50,027 nt of DNA from Bacillota bacterium (GCA_023439505.1 JAEXNR010000025.1:1-50027), one strand, 5' to 3'. Counted from the stretch's first letter, positions 34,390 through 44,226 are shown. Notes: generated by a model not told the origin, from the letters alone. Numbers and translations: made by a program.

Positions 34390-35733
34390 TTATTCCAGCG
34401 ATCCGTTGGTTTCTATTACCTTCTTATACCAATAAGCAGAATCCTTCCGTGTTCTTCTCCCTGTCTGATAATCTACATAGACGAGACCGAAGCGATCATC
34501 ATAACCGTTATGCCACTCAAAATTATCAAGAAAACTCCAATGAAAATATCCTAAGAGCTTCACTCCGTCCTCCTGTGCTTTCTTTAGCTCCAGCAGATAA
34601 CGCTTCAGAAAATCTATACGATCCGGATCATGGATCTTTCCATCCAGAAAAATACGGTCATTACAGGCCTGGCCATTCTCGGTAATCAGAATGGGAAGTT
34701 GATAGCGTTCATATAATGCACGAATCCCATAATGCATTACCTGGGGAGTGACAGACCATTTGAGAGCTGTACGGGGAGATCCCGGTATTCTCCTCACCGG
34801 CTGTCCATCTTCATCTACCGCAGTTCCGTTATAGATATTGACTCCAAGAAAATCAATGGATCCGGAAATAACTTTCATATCAGAGTCAGGGACGCTTTGT
34901 ATGAACTTTGTATACCCTTCTTCCGAAACCACCGGATATTTTCCAAAGCAAATCGGGTCCATAAACCACGTATGAGTAAACATCCAGGTACTGTCTAAAT
35001 TACGAAATTGAAAGGATTCTTTTAGGGCTGCTTCAATATTCTCCCTGGTCTTTGTCAAGGGATAACACAATCTGCCGGTAGAAGCAATCCCAATGGTGGC
35101 CGTGGGTACCGCTCCTCTTATCTTTTCAACAGCCAGTCCATGTGCAAGCAATGCATGATGGGTACATTGCATCGCATTTTCCGTAGTTAATCTTAACCCG
35201 GGCGCATGAACACCTGTCTTATAGCCAAGCATTGTAAAGATCTGCGGCTCATTCAGCGTGATAAAATGTTTTACCCGATCCCCAAAATGCTTTGCCGTGA
35301 ATTCTGCGTAATCTGCAAAAGCATAGGCCGTTTCTCTGTTTTGCCACCCGCCGACAGCCTGTAATTCTGAGGGTAAATCCCAATGATATAGCGTGATATA
35401 GGGCTCAATTCCCTCTGATAATAATAAATCAACGAATCTATCATAATAATCCAATCCCTTTTGATTGAGGGCCATGTCACCCTTTGGAAAAAGTCTTGGC
35501 CAACTGATAGAAAACCGATAGGCTTTGATCCCTGTTTCCTTCATGAGAGACACATCTTCTTCCAGATGATGATAGGAATCACAAGCCACATCGCCGGTTT
35601 CTTCGCCAATAATATGGCCCTTTTCATGACAAAAGTCGTCCCAGATACTTCTGCCCTTTCCGTCTTCTTCCCATGCGCCTTCTGTTTGATAGGAAGAACT
35701 AGCCGCTCCCCAAACAAAATCTTTTCCAAACAT
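34390..35733 (-). CDS. GH1 beta-glucosidase (or 6-phospho-beta-glucosidase-fold relative)
   Basis: 447 residues with no signal peptide, so cytoplasmic. GH1 markers: FVWGAASSSYQTEGA at the start, acid/base E162 in TLNEP and nucleophile E352 in ITENG, with FLGVNIYNG and GYFHWSFLDNFEW near the end. The aglycone-end motif FEWHNGY agrees with non-phosphorylated beta-glucosidases rather than phospho-specific ones. The ATG at 35733 has AGGAGG ten bases upstream; an earlier frame start overlaps the GH3 end. The GH3 gene ends 37 bases before it, so the two share an operon. It would cleave beta-glucosides or cellodextrins taken up by an importer. Confidence 0.93.
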   Translation of the reverse strand: MFGKDFVWGAASSSYQTEGAWEEDGKGRSIWDDFCHEKGHIIGEETGDVACDSYHHLEEDVSLMKETGIKAYRFSISWPRLFPKGDMALNQKGLDYYDRFVDLLLSEGIEPYITLYHWDLPSELQAVGGWQNRETAYAFADYAEFTAKHFGDRVKHFITLNEPQIFTMLGYKTGVHAPGLRLTTENAMQCTHHALLAHGLAVEKIRGAVPTATIGIASTGRLCYPLTKTRENIEAALKESFQFRNLDSTWMFTHTWFMDPICFGKYPVVSEEGYTKFIQSVPDSDMKVISGSIDFLGVNIYNGTAVDEDGQPVRRIPGSPRTALKWSVTPQVMHYGIRALYERYQLPILITENGQACNDRIFLDGKIHDPDRIDFLKRYLLELKKAQEDGVKLLGYFHWSFLDNFEWHNGYDDRFGLVYVDYQTGRRTRKDSAYWYKKVIETNGSLE

Positions 35734-35770
35734 ATCAATGAAACCTCCTACGTCATCTTGTCCAATGTTA

Positions 35771-38059
35771 TTAAATTGTGAATGCATGCTTTATCGCTTC
35801 CTGATTCAACCGTTCAATCATCTCATCAAGCTCTTTCATCGTCACACCCTTTGCAAAGCTGAGAATCCCCCGAAGCGGCATATATTGAATCATAGCATCC
35901 TTCATTTCCTGCGTAATTGCGGCGGATGCAACCTCATTGTCCTCTTTTTGCATCTCAACAAAGAGTTTGACATATGGCGCTATCATTTCCTTCGCGTAAT
36001 CGTATTCCATCAAATCTCCGACGATGGTATTTCGGGTAAAGGTAATTGGAAGCGGAACCGTTGAATTAACCTGCAGTGTTTTTGACAGAACCGGCTCCGC
36101 TGAAGATTTTCCAATGATGATATCAAATTCTCCGCTCTCTACATGCCAGTCATGAATCTGCGTATTATAATATGCAAAGGCTCTCCTGCCAAGTACAAAT
36201 GCGATGGTTTTCGTCTCTTTCGGCTGCAATTCCACTTTGGCAAATTCCTTTAATTCTTTCACCGGACGGATCACTTTGCTTATCTTGTCCGACACATATA
36301 GTTGAACGATCTCTTTCCCAGCCATCTTTCCGGTATTCGTGATATCAACAGTTACCGTCACCGTATCCGTATCCTGAATGGATTCTTCACTAAGCTTCAA
36401 ATTGGAATATTCAAATGTTGTATAAGAAAGACCATGGCCAAAGGGGAACAATACTTCCATTTTCTTTTTATCATAATATCGGTATCCCACGAAAATCCCT
36501 TCCTTATATGATACCTTATCTCCTTCCCCCGGAAAGTTCAGATAAGAAGGATTATCCTCCAGCTTCCTGGGAAAGGTCTCAGGAAGTTTTCCACTGGGAT
36601 TTACATTTCCAAACAAGATATCCACAATTGCTCCGCCGATTGCCTGTCCACCCAGATATGCCTCCAGGATTCCCTTCACGTTATCCACCCAGGGCATCTC
36701 CACCGGTGATCCGTTATGAAGTACTACAACCGTATTTGGCTGAACCGCCGAAACTTGTTCTATTAATTTGTTTTGACATTCCGGAATTCTCATATGACTC
36801 CGGTCAAAGGATTCTGATTCATAGGAATCGGGTAATCCGGCAAAAATCACCGCAACGGCAGCCTTTTTTGCAGCCTCAACCGCTTCCTGTAAAAGTCCTT
36901 CCGTATCGTCCTGATCTTCATGATATCCCTGTACGTAAGTGATATTGTCCATTCCGTTTACCATGTCCAGTGCAGAGTCTACTTTATGACTGTTGATATG
37001 AGAGCTTCCTCCACCCTGATATCTTGGTTTCGCTGCAAATTCTCCAATAAAAACGATCTTCTCGTTGGCATTTAACGGGAGGATTTCTTCATTCTTTAGG
37101 AGTACAATGGTTTCCTCAGCAACCTTCCTTGAAAGTTCATGATCCTTATCCCGGTCAAAAACAGCGCTCTTGTCTCTGTTCTCCTCGAAACAATACAACG
37201 TACCCAGTATTCTTTCCACTGCCAAATCAAGGTAACCTTCCTCCAGGACCCCCTGTTTCACCGCCTCAACGATTAATTTATCATTCTCACCTGCTGAGTC
37301 GGGCATCTCCAGATCTAGTCCGGCCGCAAGACCGGCAACACGGTCATTCACAGCGCCCCAGTCACTGACTACAAAACCGTCAAAATCCCATTCCCCTCGT
37401 AATACATCTGACAGATACGTTTTATTCTCGGCAGCATATACCCCGTTGATCTTGTTGTAAGAACACATAACCGTCCATGGTTTTTGCTTCGTTACAGCGC
37501 CCTCGAACGCAGCCAGATAAATCTCACGCAATGCTCTTTCATCAATTTCACTGGAAACGGACAATCTTCTTGTCTCCTGGTTATTCGCAAGAAAATGTTT
37601 GATGCTTGTACCCACCTTCTTACTCTGTATTCCCTGTATCAAGGCACCGGCCAACTCCGCGGCTACCAAAGGATCCTCGGATAAGTATTCAAAATTGCGG
37701 CCTCCTAGCGGGGACCGTTTAATGTTAACTGCCGGCCCGAGAATTACACTCACTCCTTCTGCCTGGCATTCATTCCCCAATGCTTCTCCCATAGTGGTCA
37801 GCAGTTCTCTGTTAAAAGATGCCGCCAACCCACAGCCGGCAGGAAAGCAAACCGCCTTGATACTGTCATTAATTCCAAGATGGTCCCCTTCCTGATCCTG
37901 TTTTCTAAGTCCATGAGGTCCATCGGATACCATAAATCGCGGAATCCCCAATCGTTCAATTGACTTTGTATGCCAAAAATCCGAACCGGAACACAAAGAC
38001 GCTTTTTCTTCCAACGTCATCTGTTTTATTAACTCTTGTATTCTGGTATTAATCATCAT
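35771..38059 (-). CDS. GH3 beta-glucosidase
   Basis: About 762 residues without a signal peptide. Order: TIM barrel (MVSDGPHG near 43, LGPAVNIKRSPLGGRNFEY near 107-125, KHF at 154-156, nucleophile D233 in VVSDWGAVNDR), alpha/beta sandwich with the GGSSHIN segment, then a fibronectin III-like domain from about 590 (TVTVTVDITNTGKMAGKEIV). A tail of about 90 residues follows. This is the usual length and layout for clostridial cytoplasmic beta-glucosidases. Start is one of two adjacent ATGs at 38059 or 38056; AAAGG lies about 11 bases upstream. It leads the GH3-GH1 operon and is divergent from the AraC regulator. Confidence 0.93.
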   Translation of the reverse strand: MMINTRIQELIKQMTLEEKASLCSGSDFWHTKSIERLGIPRFMVSDGPHGLRKQDQEGDHLGINDSIKAVCFPAGCGLAASFNRELLTTMGEALGNECQAEGVSVILGPAVNIKRSPLGGRNFEYLSEDPLVAAELAGALIQGIQSKKVGTSIKHFLANNQETRRLSVSSEIDERALREIYLAAFEGAVTKQKPWTVMCSYNKINGVYAAENKTYLSDVLRGEWDFDGFVVSDWGAVNDRVAGLAAGLDLEMPDSAGENDKLIVEAVKQGVLEEGYLDLAVERILGTLYCFEENRDKSAVFDRDKDHELSRKVAEETIVLLKNEEILPLNANEKIVFIGEFAAKPRYQGGGSSHINSHKVDSALDMVNGMDNITYVQGYHEDQDDTEGLLQEAVEAAKKAAVAVIFAGLPDSYESESFDRSHMRIPECQNKLIEQVSAVQPNTVVVLHNGSPVEMPWVDNVKGILEAYLGGQAIGGAIVDILFGNVNPSGKLPETFPRKLEDNPSYLNFPGEGDKVSYKEGIFVGYRYYDKKKMEVLFPFGHGLSYTTFEYSNLKLSEESIQDTDTVTVTVDITNTGKMAGKEIVQLYVSDKISKVIRPVKELKEFAKVELQPKETKTIAFVLGRRAFAYYNTQIHDWHVESGEFDIIIGKSSAEPVLSKTLQVNSTVPLPITFTRNTIVGDLMEYDYAKEMIAPYVKLFVEMQKEDNEVASAAITQEMKDAMIQYMPLRGILSFAKGVTMKELDEMIERLNQEAIKHAFTI

Positions 38060-38200
38060 AATTACCATTCCCTTTCATTGATCAGTGTGGATTATATTTA
38101 CAGAATTCATTCCATCCTACCTATTCCTGTACGCCTATTTATCATTCATTGTTACGGCATGATTGTACCATGACCTTCCATTCCCATTCAAGCAAATAAA

Positions 38201-38229
38201 ATGACTTATTTCTATGTCAATATTGACTT
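38201..38229 (-). promoter_or_regulatory. Direct repeats upstream of GH3, candidate AraC-family site
   Basis: On the minus strand AAGTCAATATT and AAGTCATTTTA occur 22 bases apart (38223-38229 and 38201-38207 ends), the helical spacing of AraC-family half-sites. The first copy is part of the perfect palindrome GTCAATATTGAC at 38216-38227. The region lies between the divergent GH3 and AraC genes, whose gap (38060-38346) holds no other gene. Confidence 0.45.
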
Positions 38230-38346
38230 TTTTCGAATTAAATGAGATAGTTATTACATTAATTATAGGTTAAAATTTACTTACAATGTTATTTCGCCAT
38301 ACAATATTCCCCAACATTAAAGCACCCTGGGGAAAGGAGGTATCCT

Positions 38347-39225
38347 ATGGATCCGCTTATCCACGAAACGATTGAGATCATGTCCGATATTCAGGTGAGA
38401 TTCTCAAACTATCAAGACAGCAGTCAGCTGATCACCAACCACTGGCACAACAGCCTGGAAATCCTGTTTATTCGATCCGGCAGGATGCAGGTTTGGGTGA
38501 ATGATCACCAATATCAGCTTGGCGTTAACAACTTTATTATCATCAATTCCCGTGACATTCATGCAACCAGGTGTGTGGAACCGACCAATGTTCAATTGCT
38601 CCAAATCCCGTATCATTTTCTGGAAAGCAGACTTCCCGATATTGATTATCTCCGGTTTGATCCCAATATAATTTCTGATCCCGCACAACAGGAGGAAGCT
38701 GCACTCGGAGTTTATCGCCTTTTATCCCGGATGGGAGATATCTATGATTCAAAAGAACCCGGATATGCCTTCTTATTTACCAGTCTGCTCTACGACTTAC
38801 TCTATCAGCTGGTGAAATACTATAAAACCGGTATCAGCTCTACCGTTAAAACCAAAAATGATATAAATCGGAAAAGATTAACTCAGATTATTACCTATGT
38901 AAAAGAGCATTATGCCGAGGATCTCTCATTGAGAGATGCAGCCGATCTTGTATCCCTAAATCCGGAGTATTTTTGCCGCTTCTTCAAAAAGAATATGGGA
39001 ACCACTTTTTTAGACTATATCAACGAAGTGAGAATGTCACACATCTATGGTGACCTGATAGAGACTGAGAATAGTATCACACAGATTCTGGCGGATCATG
39101 GCTTTACCAACTACAAATTATTTATGAAGATGTTTAAAGAAAAATATGGATGCACTCCGCTGAAAAAGAGAAATCAGATGCGTTTATCAGCGTTTTTCAA
39201 GCCGGAGAAACAAGATAAACAGTAA
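38347..39225 (+). CDS. AraC-family regulator with cupin sensor domain
   Basis: 292 residues. N-terminal cupin (about 10-110: HWHNSLEILFIRSGRMQVWV, NFIIINSRDIHATR) and C-terminal pair of helix-turn-helices (about 185-285: LSLRDAADLVSLNPEYFCRF, then ITQILADHGFTNYKLFMKMF and YGCTPLKKR). AAAGGAGG lies six to seven bases before the ATG. It is the only plus-strand gene between the two glycoside modules. It most likely activates the divergent GH3-GH1 operon in response to a beta-glucoside. Confidence 0.92.
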   Translation: MDPLIHETIEIMSDIQVRFSNYQDSSQLITNHWHNSLEILFIRSGRMQVWVNDHQYQLGVNNFIIINSRDIHATRCVEPTNVQLLQIPYHFLESRLPDIDYLRFDPNIISDPAQQEEAALGVYRLLSRMGDIYDSKEPGYAFLFTSLLYDLLYQLVKYYKTGISSTVKTKNDINRKRLTQIITYVKEHYAEDLSLRDAADLVSLNPEYFCRFFKKNMGTTFLDYINEVRMSHIYGDLIETENSITQILADHGFTNYKLFMKMFKEKYGCTPLKKRNQMRLSAFFKPEKQDKQ

Positions 39226-39268
39226 ACCTCTTCTATAAGCAGGAGGGATCGGTAATCCGATACGATAA

Positions 39269-39299
39269 AAAGCAGTCAAACGACTGCTTTCTATTTTTT
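39269..39299 (+). terminator. Rho-independent terminator of the AraC gene
   Basis: AAAGCAGTC-AAAC-GACTGCTTT, a perfect 9-base stem with 4-base loop, followed by CTATTTTTTA on the plus strand. Confidence 0.85.
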
Positions 39300-39467
39300 A
39301 TATATTTTATTTCTTACAAATTATCAACTCTTTTATATTTTCATTTCTTTACATTCCTGTTTATGATATAATTTGATGCCCCAGTTACCCCCCATTTTTG
39401 GTAAACTCAGATTTTTAAATTAAAATCAATAAATCAAAGCTGTAACTTCTTCCCTTGCCGGCCGATA

Positions 39468-40328
39468 TCATCCCTTGACACTTCCGGCGGTCACTCCACG
39501 AACGATAAATTTTGATAAGAATATATAAACGATTACAACAGGAATAATAGCAAGTGTTATCAGCATATAAACCTGACCCATATTAAACTTTAGAAAATCT
39601 GCACTACGAAGCTGTGCAATTAAAATCGGTAATGTCTTCTTTGTATTTGTCTTAATGATTAAGGAGGGAATAAAGTAATTGTTCCATGCTCCTACAAAAG
39701 CAAAGATTGCCTGAACAACAATAGCAGGCTTCATAATCGGACAGATAATCCGGTTGAAGGTATGAAATTCACCCGATCCGTCAATTCTTGCTGCTTCAAT
39801 AATCTCCAGCGGAAGGTTACTCTCCATGTACTGTTTCATGAAGAAGAAAACAACAGGTGCTGCGATGGACGGCACAATCAGTGGAATAAAGTTATCCATC
39901 AAATGCATCTTACCCATCAGATCGATAAAACCTAGTGTTGATACCTGTACCGGGACCATCATAACAATCAGTATAAATAAATAGGCTGTTCTTTTAAATC
40001 TGAAATTATATGCATGGATTGCATATGCTGTCAAAGAAGAGAAATAAGTAGTTAATATGGCATTGCATGTCGAGATTAATAAGCTGTTGATGATACCATA
40101 AACAACCGGAAGATTCTCATTTTCCAAAACATTCTTAAAATTTATAACAAAGGATTTGCCGGGTAAAAAGGAGAATCCTTTCATAATATCAGCATGTGCA
40201 CGTGTAGAATTAATAATCAGGATGAAAAAAGGAAATAAGCACAGAACAACAATAATTATCAATACCAGATAGCAAATAACTCTTTCCAGTTTCAGTTGGA
40301 AAACCAATAATTTTTCTCTATTATCCAT
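39468..40328 (-). CDS. Cellodextrin/sugar ABC permease, MalG family
   Basis: 286 residues, six helices, EAA loop IEAARIDGSGEFHTFNRIIC. It ends the binding protein-MalF-MalG series five bases after its partner's stop. With cellobiose phosphorylase divergent on the other side of the LacI gene, cellobiose or cellodextrins are the likely cargo. No ATPase gene accompanies it, so a shared MsmK-type ATPase is expected elsewhere. Confidence 0.9.
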   Translation of the reverse strand: MDNREKLLVFQLKLERVICYLVLIIIVVLCLFPFFILIINSTRAHADIMKGFSFLPGKSFVINFKNVLENENLPVVYGIINSLLISTCNAILTTYFSSLTAYAIHAYNFRFKRTAYLFILIVMMVPVQVSTLGFIDLMGKMHLMDNFIPLIVPSIAAPVVFFFMKQYMESNLPLEIIEAARIDGSGEFHTFNRIICPIMKPAIVVQAIFAFVGAWNNYFIPSLIIKTNTKKTLPILIAQLRSADFLKFNMGQVYMLITLAIIPVVIVYIFLSKFIVRGVTAGSVKG

Positions 40329-40333
40329 GTCCG

Positions 40334-41263
40334 TTACCTCCTTTTCGAATTATCCCGTGTCATTGTAAAGAACACAGCAACGCTTAAAATAGCTGTCATA
40401 ATAAACAAGATCACGGATAAAGCTCCGGCCATACCATAATTCTTGCTAAAGAGATGATTATTCAGATACATAATCAATGTCATACTGCCTCGATCCGGTG
40501 TTCCTCTTCCGTTGGTGAATATCTGAGGAATATCAAACATCTGAATACCACCGATCATGGAAGTAATTAACACGTAGATCATAATCGGACGAAGGGTAGG
40601 AATTGTAATCTGGGTAAATATCTTCCAGGGCTTGGCTCCGTCAATCGCAGCAGCTTCAAAAAGCGCTGTATCAATCCCCATAATACCAGCCATCAGAATA
40701 ATCATTGTATTACCAAACCACATAAGGAAGTTCATCGAAGCAACCAATCCTCTTGTTGCCCAAAGAGAGGTCATATATCGAAATGGTTCCTTGAGTATTC
40801 CGAGATCAACCAGAATATCATTGACTGGTCCTCCATCGGAGAATAAGGTGTAAAACAACATGGAAAATGCTGCCGCCATGATCAGGTTTGGCATATATAT
40901 AATTGTCTTAAAGAAACCGGTTGCTTTCAATCTGAGACGCAGATCCGTAAACCATACTGCCAGTAGAAGGGCAATGACAATCTGCGGAATGAATCCCATG
41001 ATCCACATAATAATTGTATTCGCCGTATATTTATATAAATCGGCATTCAGAATCTTACTATAATTATCAAATCCCACAAAATTAGGTCCGATCTGAGTCA
41101 GACCCGATCTATAATTTTCAAAAAAACTGTTATAAAAGGTTGATATCAGCGGAACAAATGAAAATATGAAGTATGTAGCAAAAAAAGGAATTAAAAATAT
41201 ATAGCCCCACTTTGCATAACTTACACTCTTATGCTTCACTGTATGATTCCTTTCTTTTTCCAT
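40334..41263 (-). CDS. Cellodextrin/sugar ABC permease, MalF family
   Basis: 309 residues from the ATG at 41263, where AAAGGGG is seven bases upstream; the frame is open from 41302 but the extra part has no site. Six membrane helices, beginning with YIFLIPFFATYFIFSFVPL, and EAA loop FEAAAIDGAKPWKIFTQITI. A strong stem-loop lies between it and the binding-protein gene. Confidence 0.9.
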   Translation of the reverse strand: MEKERNHTVKHKSVSYAKWGYIFLIPFFATYFIFSFVPLISTFYNSFFENYRSGLTQIGPNFVGFDNYSKILNADLYKYTANTIIMWIMGFIPQIVIALLLAVWFTDLRLRLKATGFFKTIIYMPNLIMAAAFSMLFYTLFSDGGPVNDILVDLGILKEPFRYMTSLWATRGLVASMNFLMWFGNTMIILMAGIMGIDTALFEAAAIDGAKPWKIFTQITIPTLRPIMIYVLITSMIGGIQMFDIPQIFTNGRGTPDRGSMTLIMYLNNHLFSKNYGMAGALSVILFIMTAILSVAVFFTMTRDNSKRR

Positions 41264-41288
41264 TCCTATACCCCTTTCACATGGGAAC

Positions 41289-41339
41289 TGTTGCAAAATC
41301 AAACACCTGACCCATTGGATAGGATTTGATTTTGCAACA
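41289..41339 (-). other. 15-base perfect stem-loop between binding-protein and permease genes
   Basis: TGTTGCAAAATCAAA at 41289-41303 is exactly repeated inverted at 41325-41339, loop 21 bases, with no T-run after it. In ABC operons such hairpins after the binding-protein gene protect its mRNA and lower permease expression, which is the likely role here. Confidence 0.7.
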
Positions 41340-41400
41340 TCCCTTTTTGGTTTAACAGCAGAACTCAGCAGTAACTGATATTCTGGTCATAAACTAAGTA

Positions 41401-42834
41401 TTATTCTGTTAATTCCGGATACTTCTCAATCGCTGACTTATAGAAGTTAGCCAGTGCAGTATCCTTATCAACAGCACCATTAAAGTAATCTCTGAAAGCA
41501 GTCTGGAAGGACTCATTTAATCCCTGATCATATGCTGAAATGTTACTCATATCAATCTTAGGTGCTGCTTCGGAGAATAACTTGATGTGATTTTGTCCGC
41601 CAAGGAAATCAGATTTGAAATCACTGTTTGCTATTTCGTTCATTGCAGTCATATTATTGGTGTAATCCTGTGTATCCTCTGTGATCTTCTTCATTGTTAC
41701 AGGATCACAGGTTAATGTCTGCATAATATCTTTGATCAAAGGAATGTTATCCGTACCTGCTGCTGCGCAGATCCATGTTCCACCCCAATAGTAGTTCTGA
41801 GGTCCTTCGCAAACTGCATAATCACCGAAGATACCGTTGCCTACTTCAAGTTTACCGCCTTCATCCTGAGATGTTGCAAGAGAGTTTCCTAACAATGTGA
41901 AGTTGATACCCCATGTTGAATAGAAGAAACCAAATACTTTACCATCAGGACCCTGATCTGCACTCCACTCCGGAGCCCAAAGACCTGTTTTATTATTATA
42001 ACCCTTATCTGTATAGGTCTTCGTCTGATCAACCCACTTCATTAAGTTAGGATCAATTACGATTTTATTGCCATCTACCCATGGAGCAGAAACATTATTG
42101 GAGAAGGTACGATATGCATCATCAAAACCTGATAACATCTTGTAACCTTTGTCATGAGCCTGAGCTGCAACCTGATCAAATTTTGACCAGTCAGCCAATG
42201 CTGCCTGAACTGCATCCGGATCATCTGTTCCAAGAACATCCTTTGCGATAGAACGTCTGTAAACGAATAACCCCGGTGTTGCCTGCCATGTGGTACCCTT
42301 TTGAATTCCATTGCTATCTGTTACAATATCCTTGGTATACTGATACTGATCTTTCAGATCTGCATCCGTTAAACCGACGTCACCCTTAACATCCAGTGTA
42401 TAATCTGTATTCACATATTTTAAAGCATAGTCAGCTTCGATCAGGAACATATCCACTTTATCATCCTGTGCTGCGGATTCCTGATTTAATAATGCCTGAT
42501 CCAAAGCATTCTGATAAGCATTGTTATCACTTGGAGTTACAATAAAGTTAACTTTGATACCCTCCGGTAATTTACCGGCTTTTTCATAATACGCTGTATA
42601 ACGATCCTGAAATTCTGTGTTCCAGCAGTAAATATTAAAAACTTTACCCTGTGAAGCTGCTCCATCATCTGTCGGCTGAGCTGCTGCATCATCCGGTGCT
42701 TTTGTTGCCTCAGGAGCCTGTGTTGCTTCCCCATCATTTTTTGTTACATCGTCAGTACCTTTCTTTCCACATCCGGAAAACATAGACATAACCATACATA
42801 CGACTAACACAACTGCAAAAAGTTTCTTTTTCAT
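41401..42834 (-). CDS. Sugar-binding lipoprotein (family 1 extracellular solute-binding protein)
   Basis: 477 residues. The signal peptide ends in the lipobox FSGC (C22), then a D/A/T/P-rich linker to about 65. The binding domain begins KVFNIYCWNTEFQDRY and includes DKVDMFLIEADYALKYVN and an aromatic-rich ligand region (NYYWGGTW). AGGAGG lies about nine bases before the ATG at 42834; a TTG just before it is less likely. It is followed by MalF- and MalG-type permeases. Neighbouring cellobiose phosphorylase and LacI genes suggest cellobiose or longer cellodextrins as ligand. The 86-base gap to the LacI gene shows no terminator, so LacI-SBP-MalF-MalG may be one unit. Confidence 0.9.
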   Translation of the reverse strand: MKKKLFAVVLVVCMVMSMFSGCGKKGTDDVTKNDGEATQAPEATKAPDDAAAQPTDDGAASQGKVFNIYCWNTEFQDRYTAYYEKAGKLPEGIKVNFIVTPSDNNAYQNALDQALLNQESAAQDDKVDMFLIEADYALKYVNTDYTLDVKGDVGLTDADLKDQYQYTKDIVTDSNGIQKGTTWQATPGLFVYRRSIAKDVLGTDDPDAVQAALADWSKFDQVAAQAHDKGYKMLSGFDDAYRTFSNNVSAPWVDGNKIVIDPNLMKWVDQTKTYTDKGYNNKTGLWAPEWSADQGPDGKVFGFFYSTWGINFTLLGNSLATSQDEGGKLEVGNGIFGDYAVCEGPQNYYWGGTWICAAAGTDNIPLIKDIMQTLTCDPVTMKKITEDTQDYTNNMTAMNEIANSDFKSDFLGGQNHIKLFSEAAPKIDMSNISAYDQGLNESFQTAFRDYFNGAVDKDTALANFYKSAIEKYPELTE

Positions 42835-42923
42835 CAATCTTCACCCTCCTAAAAATTTAAATATGTTCTGCTGTTTATTCAGCATAACCTTCTTATCGCC
42901 GGAGCTGCTTGGCAGACTCCTAA

Positions 42924-43943
42924 TCATTCCTTGTATACCAGTCTCTTCACCGTCTGTCCCTCTAATAACTTACCGGGAATACGAACCTGGGATACAATAT
43001 TGGTTTTTGGATCTTCAATCCAATCGATCAGCATCTTCGCAGCCTCATATCCAATTGCTTCTGAGTCCTGCTTTATGGTAGTAAGCTTAGGTCTTAAGAC
43101 CTGAGATAAGAGAATACCGTCGAAACCGGTGACGCTGATATCTTCCGGAATTCGCAATCCCTTCTCTTCAATGACATTCATCCCCCCTATGAAAGAAAAA
43201 TCATCAGGAAACATAATACATGTTGGCGGGTCCGCCAGTTCCAGCAATTGTCTGGTGGCTCTTCCTGTTGTTTTGGGATCATGATAATAGGATGCTTTAA
43301 CATAATCCTCCGGAATGCTGATACCAAGTTTATTACATGTCTTATAAAAACTTGCCAAACGTTTCTGCGTTACTGCTGTATCCTCACCGTGAATGAATGC
43401 AATTTTTCTATGACCGCACTGATATATGTAATTTACCAAATCCTCTATTGCCTTAACATTGTCTGATACGATGGCCGTTTTCTCATTAAACACATGATCG
43501 ATGGTAACGACGGGTATATTACTTTTCACAAGCTCCAGAACCATAGGGTCCGCATAATCAACACTTGCGATGACAACACCGTCATAATTTCGATACTTAC
43601 AATGTTCGAGATAACTCATTTTCTGGTTTCCAATATTTTGTGAAATAAATGTAATATCGTAACCTCTCTTTTCAGACTCTGTCTTCAGATTTTCCAGTAC
43701 GGATGAAAAGTATTCATGAGCCAGGCCGCTGTTCATCTTATCAATAAACAATACCCCGATATTATTACTGCGCCTTGTTTTTAAAATTCTTGCAGCAGCA
43801 TTCGGAAGATAACCCATCTCTTCAGCAATCATCCTTACCTTCTCTTTTGTTTCTTTCCCTATATCATTTTGGTCATTGAGTGCCTTGCTGACAGTTGCTA
43901 CAGACAACTGACATTTTTCCGCGATGTCCTTTAAAGAAACCAA
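42924..43943 (-). CDS. LacI-family transcriptional repressor
   Basis: 339 residues. The N-terminal helix-turn-helix (SLKDIAEKCQLSVATVSKAL) and hinge helix region (GYLPNAAARILKTRRSNNIG) are followed by a periplasmic-binding-type sugar sensor (FIHGEDTAVTQKRL, TGFDGILLSQVLRPKLTTIK). The start is TTG at 43943 with GGAGG seven bases upstream. It is divergent from cellobiose phosphorylase, and two related operator-like sequences lie in the gap, so it probably represses both directions until cellobiose or a derivative is present. Confidence 0.93.
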   Translation of the reverse strand: MVSLKDIAEKCQLSVATVSKALNDQNDIGKETKEKVRMIAEEMGYLPNAAARILKTRRSNNIGVLFIDKMNSGLAHEYFSSVLENLKTESEKRGYDITFISQNIGNQKMSYLEHCKYRNYDGVVIASVDYADPMVLELVKSNIPVVTIDHVFNEKTAIVSDNVKAIEDLVNYIYQCGHRKIAFIHGEDTAVTQKRLASFYKTCNKLGISIPEDYVKASYYHDPKTTGRATRQLLELADPPTCIMFPDDFSFIGGMNVIEEKGLRIPEDISVTGFDGILLSQVLRPKLTTIKQDSEAIGYEAAKMLIDWIEDPKTNIVSQVRIPGKLLEGQTVKRLVYKE

Positions 43944-43990
43944 GTCAAATCCTCCTATCCCTCATTTACTGCCAGAGAAGTACCAAACGA

Positions 43991-44011
43991 GTTACTTAAT
44001 CGTTTTCGTAT
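43991..44011. promoter_or_regulatory. Second LacI-type operator, near the repressor gene
   Basis: Read on the minus strand the core is TACGAAAACGATTAAGT. It matches the operator at 44164-44184 in 16 of 21 positions in the same orientation. It lies about 50 bases upstream of the repressor start and would suit autoregulation and control of the importer. Confidence 0.5.
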
Positions 44012-44130
44012 TCATCTTACTATAATCACCAATTAAATGCAATCATTATTTACACTTTTGTCTATTTTAACAATTTTGGCCCATACTTTTTAGTGAATAT
44101 TTACAAAGTTTCATTTTATCATTTATTTTC

Positions 44131-44159
44131 TTGATTTTTTTAGTGCATAATAGTATGAT
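44131..44159 (+). promoter_or_regulatory. Promoter of cellobiose phosphorylase
   Basis: TTGATT (44131-44136), 17 bases, TATGAT (44154-44159). Transcription would start near 44166, directly at the LacI-type operator. Confidence 0.65.
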
Positions 44160-44163
44160 TATT

Positions 44164-44184
44164 TTAACTTAAACGTTTACGTAA
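44164..44184. promoter_or_regulatory. LacI-type operator at the cellobiose phosphorylase start
   Basis: The centre is the perfect palindrome TAAACGTTTA (44170-44179), in the usual LacI/CcpA style with a central CG. It spans about +1 to +18 of the predicted transcript, a repressing position. Confidence 0.65.
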
Positions 44185-44226
44185 TAAGCAAGATTTTTGA
44201 AATAAAGGAAATGAGGAATTTTAATT

